A DNA stretch of 64,000 nucleotides from Candidatus Zixiibacteriota bacterium (lineage in GTDB: Bacteria > Zixibacteria > MSB-5A5 > GN15 > FEB-12), in the NCBI GenBank assembly GCA_028289585.1, contig JANQPI010000026.1:1-64000 (forward strand), given 5' to 3'. The notes beneath the pieces are model-generated. The model did no database searches and had not been told where the DNA came from. It saw nothing but the letters and a program-made list of their open reading frames with translations. A program made the translations under genes and the position numbers. This document shows positions 57,518 to 64,000 of the stretch, piece after piece. Numbering within the stretch: the stretch's first letter is position 1; the number at the start of each line of letters is the position of its first letter.

Positions 57518-58620
57518 TGCAGTCCGGACTCATGAATACGTTTCAGAGCGGCATTAAGACACGCAACTGGGCCGCCTGGGCAATCGCTATTGCCCTCTTC
57601 GCCTTCTACATTCTCATCTACTTTGATTACGCTCTTGGTATTCTCGGCCCGGTCGCCGAGCGACTCGGCATGGGCATTTGGACGTTGTACGGACTGATGT
57701 ACACGATCGCGATGATTATCGGTGGCATCTACTTCCTGCATAAGCATGGCAACAGCCGTTACCATCAGGTTCGAACGATCGTGGTGGTGCTCGTCCAGAT
57801 CATCTTCGCGTTCTCGATTCCACTCGTTATGGAGATCTTCGACTCTAAGGGCTTTATCCTGTCGCTCTTCTGGCCATTGAAAATCGAATACTTCTATCCA
57901 CAGAATATTTTCACCTACCCACTGACCCTCGTGCTCTATGCGTTCCTCAGTTTTGTTATCGGCGTTCCGCTGCTTACGTATTTCTACGGTAAACGCTGGT
58001 ACTGTTCCTGGGTGTGTGGGTGTGGTGGACTCGCCGAAACAGCAGGAGATCCGTTCCGTCATCTGTCAGATCGGAAAGCCAAAGCGTGGAAATTTGAACA
58101 GTGGTCGATCCATCTCGTCATGTTCGCGGCTTTCGCGACTACCGCAATGGTGATTATCAACTGGTCGTTGCATCACACGTCACCAGACGGTCAATGGATC
58201 ACGCAGTATCCGCTGTTTGACTCGATTGCAACGACAGTTCAAAAAGGCTACCAAACGGTCGTCGTTGCGATGCTCTCCGGCGTGATTGGTGTCGGTCTTT
58301 ATCCCTTAATGGGAACGCGGGTCTGGTGTCGGTTCTTCTGTCCGTTGGCGGCGATTCTGGGGATCATCCAAAAGCTCGGACGGTTCCGCATTACCGTGAA
58401 ACCGGACATGTGTATTTCGTGTGGAAACTGTTCGACGTATTGCGAGATGGGAATCGACGTTCGCCAGTACGCGCAGAACAATCAGAGCTTCAAACGAGCC
58501 GCCTGTGTCGGCTGCGGCATGTGCGCTCACGTCTGTCCGCGCGGAGTGTTACGGTTAGAGAACAAAGCTGACCTGCGCGAGTCAGCCGACAAAGAGCGTC
58601 GGCCGATCGTAGATATGTAA
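57517..58620 (+). CDS. Membrane 4Fe-4S polyferredoxin (NapH-like)
   Basis: CSWVCGCGGLAE, CRFFCPLAAILG, CISCGNCSTYCEMGIDV, CVGCGMCAHVCPRGVLRL; TM helices. Confidence 0.85.
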   Translation: MQSGLMNTFQSGIKTRNWAAWAIAIALFAFYILIYFDYALGILGPVAERLGMGIWTLYGLMYTIAMIIGGIYFLHKHGNSRYHQVRTIVVVLVQIIFAFSIPLVMEIFDSKGFILSLFWPLKIEYFYPQNIFTYPLTLVLYAFLSFVIGVPLLTYFYGKRWYCSWVCGCGGLAETAGDPFRHLSDRKAKAWKFEQWSIHLVMFAAFATTAMVIINWSLHHTSPDGQWITQYPLFDSIATTVQKGYQTVVVAMLSGVIGVGLYPLMGTRVWCRFFCPLAAILGIIQKLGRFRITVKPDMCISCGNCSTYCEMGIDVRQYAQNNQSFKRAACVGCGMCAHVCPRGVLRLENKADLRESADKERRPIVDM

Positions 58621-58623
58621 CGA

Positions 58624-59649
58624 TTATCGCTCTGACGAAGTCGTCTGCTTTTCGGTCACTAACTCACCACCGCAGCTCGATCCGGCCCCGGCCGTGCAGC
58701 CAAAGCAATGGTTCGCGGTTCGAATCGCACGCTTCATAAAGCGTTCATAATCCCAGCTGTCGATGTGAGCGACCGGCTCGACCGTCAGGTCGAGCATCTG
58801 GTTGAAATCGCAGTCATAGATACGACCATCCCACCCGACCGAAATCTGATGCCGGCACATCAGGCCTTCGAGTGTACCAGGGTTGTAAGCGTTGACGAGC
58901 AGCGTCATGTACTCTTCAAACTTCTCCTTGCGGACGAGCGACGCCAGGAAGCGATTGATGGGCAGATTGTTGATGCAGTAGAGGTTGTTGAAGACGATTC
59001 CATAGCGTCGATCGAGCTGATCCTTAAACTCTCGCTCCAACTGCGTCTGTGGTGCCGAAAGAAAGAGGCCGCTTGGGTTGTACACCAGGTGCAGGGGGAG
59101 TTTTGGATTGATTCCATACCCCTTGGCGTTGAATTTCTGAAGCGCAGTAATCGACGCATCAAACACTCCGTCACCGCGCTGCTGGTCGGTTCGCGACGCC
59201 GCAAAGTACGGCAATGATGCGACAATCTCGACTTCATGGTCGGTCAGGAAATCGTAGAGGTAGTTAAATGCTTTGACCTCGTTGATCGTAAGATTGTTGC
59301 GGTCGATAACGTGCTTGCCGAGTCGTTTCGATTCGGTGACAAGATAACGGAACTGCGGACAGATTTCTGGCGCTCCGCCGGTGATGTCGACCGTCTCCAC
59401 TTCTGGGAGTGAGGCGACGATCTCCATGCACCGCTCGGCCGTCTCGCGGGTCATCGATTCCGTGCGCGTTGGTCCGGCATCGACATGGCAATGCACGCAC
59501 GTCTGGTTGCATTGTTTGCCGACGTTGATCTGAAATGTTTTGAGAGACAGCGCTCGTAGCGAGGGCGAACCGCCGTTGACGTCAGCAATCGTGGCGGCGA
59601 AACCGGTTGGGTATGATCCAAGAACACGGAGTTGTTTCTGTATTTTCAT
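58624..59649 (-). CDS. arsS: Arsenosugar biosynthesis radical SAM protein ArsS-like
   Basis: CNQTCVHCHVDAGPTRTESM radical SAM motif, VETVDITGGAPE, GRIYDCDFNQML, C-terminal NHCFGCTAGAGSSCGGE. Confidence 0.88.
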   Translation of the reverse strand: MKIQKQLRVLGSYPTGFAATIADVNGGSPSLRALSLKTFQINVGKQCNQTCVHCHVDAGPTRTESMTRETAERCMEIVASLPEVETVDITGGAPEICPQFRYLVTESKRLGKHVIDRNNLTINEVKAFNYLYDFLTDHEVEIVASLPYFAASRTDQQRGDGVFDASITALQKFNAKGYGINPKLPLHLVYNPSGLFLSAPQTQLEREFKDQLDRRYGIVFNNLYCINNLPINRFLASLVRKEKFEEYMTLLVNAYNPGTLEGLMCRHQISVGWDGRIYDCDFNQMLDLTVEPVAHIDSWDYERFMKRAIRTANHCFGCTAGAGSSCGGELVTEKQTTSSER

Positions 59650-59652
59650 ACG

Positions 59653-59985
59653 CTAGAGCGTCTTTGCGTCGATATGATTCTGCATCTGAACCGAATGAAC
59701 GAGCGTAATCCCCGCACTCATCGCCGCCGCAACATGGACCGCTTCTGACATCATTTCCTCGTCGGCACCCTTTTCCAGCGACGCTGTGGTGTAGGCATCG
59801 ATGCAGTATGGACATTTCAATGCGGTTGCGACAGCGAGGGCGATGAGCGCCTTTTCCCGTTCGGACAATGCACCGGCGGCCATTGCCGATCCGTAGTACT
59901 CGAAGTATTTATCTGCGAGTTCTTTGTTTACTCGCCCGATATCGCCAAATTTCGCGAGGTCTTCCGATTTGAAATAGTCACCCAC
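59653..59985 (-). CDS. Arsenosugar-locus peroxidase-like (carboxymuconolactone decarboxylase/AhpD fold) protein
   Basis: ALSEREKALIALAVATALKCPYCIDAYTTASLEKGADEEMMSEAVHVAAAMSAG; CxxC AhpD-type motif. Confidence 0.88.
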   Translation of the reverse strand: MGDYFKSEDLAKFGDIGRVNKELADKYFEYYGSAMAAGALSEREKALIALAVATALKCPYCIDAYTTASLEKGADEEMMSEAVHVAAAMSAGITLVHSVQMQNHIDAKTL

Positions 59986-60643
59986 GGTGGTGTGCTCCTG
60001 AGATGTGTGAAGAGATAAGATCGGCCAACGGATGCAATGCGGGTCGATCGTGAAGTTCGACTAAATCATTATACGTATCGATGTCCCGGCGGATCGGCAG
60101 CAGACCAACCGACGCACCGATTGCGTCAAGTCGCTCGCGGGTCAGTATGTACACGCGGTCACTCGACCACGGCATGTCGACCAGCAGGTCAGGAAGCAAT
60201 CGCTGCATCCCGATCAAGTAGTAGCCGCCATCGTGCGACGGTCCCAGCACGCAATCGTGCGTATCTAAGAGCGCAATCGCCGCATTCAAATCTTCAGCGG
60301 TCAACTCGGGGCAGTCCGCACCAATCAACAGCGCTGGACCGTCGTTGAGCAGTGAACTGAGTGCCGCGCTCATACGCATCCCCAGATCACCCTCAATCTG
60401 TGCGTCGTACGCGTCAATACCGGGATAGTCACGGGCGAACGATCGCAAATCGTTTGCATCGGCGACGAACGCAACGACCCGGGTACTTGTCGCCTTGGCG
60501 TTCTTCAATACGGTAACAGTGTACGTCAACAAAGCTTCGTAAACCGTCAGCGCATCGTCGTCGCCAATCGTTGCTGCCAGGCGCGTTTTCACCTGACCAC
60601 GATGCGGGTAGCGAGCTATGAGACCAATCGAGATGCTAGACAT
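59978..60643 (-). CDS. DUF2064/TIGR04282-like glycosyltransferase
   Basis: IGLIARYPHRGQVKTRLAATIGDDDAL...GPALLIGADCPELTAEDL...VLGPSHDGGYYLIGM. Confidence 0.85.
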   Translation of the reverse strand: MSSISIGLIARYPHRGQVKTRLAATIGDDDALTVYEALLTYTVTVLKNAKATSTRVVAFVADANDLRSFARDYPGIDAYDAQIEGDLGMRMSAALSSLLNDGPALLIGADCPELTAEDLNAAIALLDTHDCVLGPSHDGGYYLIGMQRLLPDLLVDMPWSSDRVYILTRERLDAIGASVGLLPIRRDIDTYNDLVELHDRPALHPLADLISSHISGAHHRG

Positions 60644-62084
60644 AGCGCTCTTTCAGGGATCGGAGCGAGAAGTATGCATACCCGACAACAAATGTGGTCA
60701 GGAACGGTAATGTCGGCCAGAGATTCAGCGAGATTGCTACAGCAAAGGCACAACACGTGTAGAGCAACATGGCGAACTCGATCATCGCTGTGTGATCGAA
60801 GGGAACACGATAATCGGACGGCAGAGCGACCGGCTGGTTGTCCATTGTTCCCGACTTCGGCGTACGGATAAACGCTCCTGGTTTGGCGAAGAGCGCCGCG
60901 AGTACGGCCAGCGTGTTGTTGACCGCGAGAGCGATACCGATCGATGTCAGCATCGGCATGATGACCGAGTTCTTCCAGGTTCGGATTTCCTGCTGCCGTT
61001 TATAGGCGATCGAATAGAAAATCGACATTGAACCGGTACCAGCGAGAAAAATCGGCAGATCGATCGCCAGCAGTTTCCAGAGGCCACCCTCAAGGCGGAT
61101 ATAGAGTGCAGGGATGATAAGAATCGCGAGAAGCATCAACGCGACTGACATCGATTTCTGGGTCAGATGAAAGAATGCTGCCGCTTTAACCTTGAGTGGG
61201 AGCGGTCGTCGCAGCAGCGTCGGTAGGATTTTGAGGCCGGTCTCAAATGCTCCCCGTGCCCAGCGGTACTGCTGAGATTTGTAGGCACGGATGGTCGACG
61301 GTAACTCCGTTGGTACGTCGATCTCTTCGGCCATGACAAACTTCCAACCAGCCATTTGTGCGCGATACGAAAGATCAAGGTCTTCGGTCAGTGTGTCAGC
61401 TGACCAACCACCGGCGTCAGTAATCGTTTGAGTTCGCCAGATACCACCGGTCCCATTGAAGTTGAGGAAAATCTCCCCACGGGAACGAGCCGCCTGCTCA
61501 ACGAAGAAATGGGAGTCGAGCTGCAATGCCTGGGCACGGCACAGCAGCGATTCGTTCCGATTAAAGAATGACCATCTTGCCTGAACGAGTCCTACGTTGT
61601 CGTCGTCGAAGTACGGCATCATTCGGCGCAGGAAGTCGGAGCGCGGAAGATTATCGGCGTCGAAAACCGCAACGAAGTCACTGCGAGCGCGGGCAAGGCC
61701 ATAGGCAAGGGCGCCTGCCTTATAGCCGGAACGGTCCGGTCGACGGATGTGGCGTACATTGATGCCGCGTGCCTGCCATGCGGCCACTGTCTCAGCAATG
61801 ATATGGGCAGTGTCGTCGTCCGAGTCGTCCAACACCTGGACCTCAAGGCGGTCTGCCGGCCAGTCGAATGAGCAGGCGGCATCGATCAGTCGTTGTGCCA
61901 CTCGCCGTTCGTTGTACATCGGCAACTGTACCGTTACCGTCGGCTCGTCGCCTCGTGCTGTCGTACGGTTTAGCGGCTGATACTTGCGGGAAAAATAGAG
62001 ATAGATGAGCGAATAAAGATTCGCGCCATAAATGGCGAGGTAGAAAAGAAGAAAGAAATAGAGCCCCAGAAACAGTTCACGCAT
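60636..62084 (-). CDS. Processive family-2 glycosyltransferase (membrane, QxxRW)
   Basis: TVTVQLPMYNERRVAQRLIDAA, DADNLPRSDF, TEDLDLSYRAQMAG, QQYRWARGAFE; multiple TM helices. Likely start ATG 62084. Confidence 0.9.
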   Translation of the reverse strand: MRELFLGLYFFLLFYLAIYGANLYSLIYLYFSRKYQPLNRTTARGDEPTVTVQLPMYNERRVAQRLIDAACSFDWPADRLEVQVLDDSDDDTAHIIAETVAAWQARGINVRHIRRPDRSGYKAGALAYGLARARSDFVAVFDADNLPRSDFLRRMMPYFDDDNVGLVQARWSFFNRNESLLCRAQALQLDSHFFVEQAARSRGEIFLNFNGTGGIWRTQTITDAGGWSADTLTEDLDLSYRAQMAGWKFVMAEEIDVPTELPSTIRAYKSQQYRWARGAFETGLKILPTLLRRPLPLKVKAAAFFHLTQKSMSVALMLLAILIIPALYIRLEGGLWKLLAIDLPIFLAGTGSMSIFYSIAYKRQQEIRTWKNSVIMPMLTSIGIALAVNNTLAVLAALFAKPGAFIRTPKSGTMDNQPVALPSDYRVPFDHTAMIEFAMLLYTCCAFAVAISLNLWPTLPFLTTFVVGYAYFSLRSLKERYV

Positions 62085-63423
62085 ACCGCGGAATTCCCCA
62101 AGTGTGTGGCCAGCGTCGCATGAAAAGAAGAAGACCGAAGAACGGCAAGTAGACGAGAAGACGGATGTACCACAATTCCGTCCACTCACCGGTCGCGTAA
62201 AGTACGACAAGAACATCGTAGGTTATCGGGAAGATGGCTGCCAGCCAGACGAACGGCGGCAAAGGGCGAGCGACCACGAGCGGAAGCGCCCAGATCAGGT
62301 ACCACGGAAAGATCGTCGGTGACAACACGACAAACCCGGCAAACGTCCACAGGAGACGTTCGTACACATCGCCGCGTCGCACCGCATGCCAGGCCACCCA
62401 TCCAATCAGCAGGACTGCTGACAGCCAGCGAGCGACCTCCTGGCCGAACAGATAGATGAACACGTACGCCAGGGAACCATTGGCATGCCACTGTGCCAAG
62501 TAGGTCCCCAATGAGCCGAAGACGTCGAAGCCACCCAGTATCACAAGAGGAGCGTAGAGGGCAACCACAGTTGTTGCGGCGCCAACAATGAACGCCACTA
62601 ACTCGCGCCGTCGCAACTCCCAGAGCAGCAAGGGGGCGAAGATCAACGCGAGGAACTTCACGAGTACCGCGACACCGAAGAGCATACCGGCGAGAAACGG
62701 TCGACGCTGCGGTCCCGAAAAAAGAACGAGCCACGTCCCAATCAGAAAGGGTAGACCGATTACGTCAAGGTGAGTGGAAATCGTGAACTCAATAATCAGA
62801 AGCGGGCAGAGAGCGAAAGCAACCCAGGCGGTTGGCTCAATCCCCGAGCGACGCATCCATATCCAGAGAATAGCGAGCGTCGCAATCTCAAAGACGGACA
62901 GCACCAGTTTCATCGCCATCAGGTCTAGCCCAAAGAGGCTGTAAGTTCCCCAGAAGACAAGTTGTGCCGCGGGCGGATAGATAGTTGGCAGGTGCGGGTG
63001 GTTGATGAACGGCCAGACCACATTGTCACGAAGCGATTGGAGTTCCGAGGCAAGAGGGGGGAGAGCGAACGGATTGATGCCGTTTGCCAGCATCTTACCG
63101 TCCCAGAGATAACGATAGACATCATCAGACAGTGGAAACGAATCCCCGGCCAGAGCCAACAGCCCCCAGCGGAGCGTAACCGCTATTGCGGCAAACCCGA
63201 GAATATGGCCAGCATCGATCCGTTCGATCCGACTAGTCTGCCACCACATCGCCAGCCACAGGGCACCTGCCGAAGTCGCGGCAATAACGAAGCCGAGCGG
63301 CTTAAACGGCTCGAACCCCCAGCCGACCATCACCAGGAGCAGGGATGCCAGCATTCCCGCCAACACGAGCGACCGAGTCGCCGGTCCGATCACGGTGTAA
63401 CGGCCTCGCGACCGATGATCCAC
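62077..63423 (-). CDS. Polytopic membrane glycosyltransferase (GT87/DUF2029-like)
   Basis: SFPLSDDVYRYLWDGKMLANGINPFALPP...HPHLPTIYPPAAQLVFW; ~10 TM helices. Confidence 0.8.
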   Translation of the reverse strand: MDHRSRGRYTVIGPATRSLVLAGMLASLLLVMVGWGFEPFKPLGFVIAATSAGALWLAMWWQTSRIERIDAGHILGFAAIAVTLRWGLLALAGDSFPLSDDVYRYLWDGKMLANGINPFALPPLASELQSLRDNVVWPFINHPHLPTIYPPAAQLVFWGTYSLFGLDLMAMKLVLSVFEIATLAILWIWMRRSGIEPTAWVAFALCPLLIIEFTISTHLDVIGLPFLIGTWLVLFSGPQRRPFLAGMLFGVAVLVKFLALIFAPLLLWELRRRELVAFIVGAATTVVALYAPLVILGGFDVFGSLGTYLAQWHANGSLAYVFIYLFGQEVARWLSAVLLIGWVAWHAVRRGDVYERLLWTFAGFVVLSPTIFPWYLIWALPLVVARPLPPFVWLAAIFPITYDVLVVLYATGEWTELWYIRLLVYLPFFGLLLFMRRWPHTWGIPRYA

Positions 63424-64000
63424 AGAAACTTGATGCCCGCCCGAACCGATCCACTCACCGTCCCGCTTATCTTAGAGACGCCAATGCGCGGTCGATAGTT
63501 GACCGCTACCTCCGTTGCGCGAATGCCTCGCTTCGCCGCTTTCGCCTGCATCTCGGTCGTCCATCCAAAGTTTCGATCGCGCATCTCCAGATCACGGTAC
63601 GTGTTCATACGAATCGCGCGAAAGGGTCCAATATCGGTGAAGCGTACCCCCCAGATGAATCTGATGAGATTGCTCGTCAGCCAGTTCCCGAATGCCGCGA
63701 CTGGTGGTAGTGCTTTGTGGTCACGGTACGTTAGCATGCGCGAGCCGATCACGAGGTCATATCTGCCTTCTAGGATGGGTGCCAGCACGTTAGTCGCTTC
63801 AGCCGGGTAATCGGAATAGTCACCATCGATAAACAGCAGGATGTCGGTGCGGGGATCTGCGTGGGCGATTGCTGTCAAACAGGCGATTCCGTATCCACGT
63901 TCCGACTCTGTGACCACACGCGCTCCGGCTGCCTCGGCCACTAATCGCGTGGAGTCGGTCGAGCCGTTGTCGCAGACAATGACTTCACTGACCGATTCTG
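63390..64000 (-). CDS. Family-2 glycosyltransferase (DPM1-like), N-terminally truncated by window edge
   Basis: Open frame continues to 64000: ESVSEVIVCDNGSTDSTRLVAEAAGARVVTESERGYGIACLTAIAHADPRTDILLFIDGDYSDYPAEA. Confidence 0.9.
   Translation of the reverse strand, partial: ESVSEVIVCDNGSTDSTRLVAEAAGARVVTESERGYGIACLTAIAHADPRTDILLFIDGDYSDYPAEATNVLAPILEGRYDLVIGSRMLTYRDHKALPPVAAFGNWLTSNLIRFIWGVRFTDIGPFRAIRMNTYRDLEMRDRNFGWTTEMQAKAAKRGIRATEVAVNYRPRIGVSKISGTVSGSVRAGIKFLWIIGREAVTP

Noticed and set aside
1-64000. Mobile elements, prophage, tRNA, rRNA or CRISPR arrays
   Set aside because: No transposase, integrase, phage structural gene, tRNA-like cloverleaf, rRNA segment or regularly spaced repeat was recognised by eye; computational scans (tRNAscan-SE, minced, ISfinder) would be needed to exclude small examples.

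Overview
A 64 kb bacterial chromosomal segment, densely coding, with no rRNA, tRNA, CRISPR or transposon that I can support. The GVGLPDLSxLIDxLFITFTPLCC-type C-terminal repeats and overall gene content suggest an uncultured FCB-type lineage such as Zixibacteria or Gemmatimonadota; this is inference only. Main content, left to right: a truncated secreted repeat protein with a His-rich protein and a Fur-family regulator; an Rrf2 regulator, porin and nrfHA nitrite-ammonification locus with a duplicated operator; an ECF sigma / anti-sigma / exported TPR-CHAT protease-like module; a complete hypABFCDE operon divergent from a group 3b-type NiFe hydrogenase operon that includes a cyclic-nucleotide-binding-only protein; CAD-like carAB; a four-gene coupled operon of TPR protein, D15-like barrel, lipoprotein with protein-kinase-like motifs and PAP2 phosphatase; secreted proteins with dockerin-like C-termini; a second ECF/anti-sigma pair followed by an RND/LolA-like/DUF1302-like operon; a porin / PstS-like / histidine kinase operon; an arginine deiminase; and an arsenosugar-type operon (ArsS, peroxidase-like, DUF2064) translationally coupled to three membrane or processive glycosyltransferases. 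The strongest candidates for something undescribed are the surface kinase-like operon (33417-38062), the exported TPR-CHAT / sigma / anti-sigma module (11291-16469), and the glycosyltransferase-extended arsenosugar operon (58624-64000). All family calls come from reading translations and motif recall; no database search was run.
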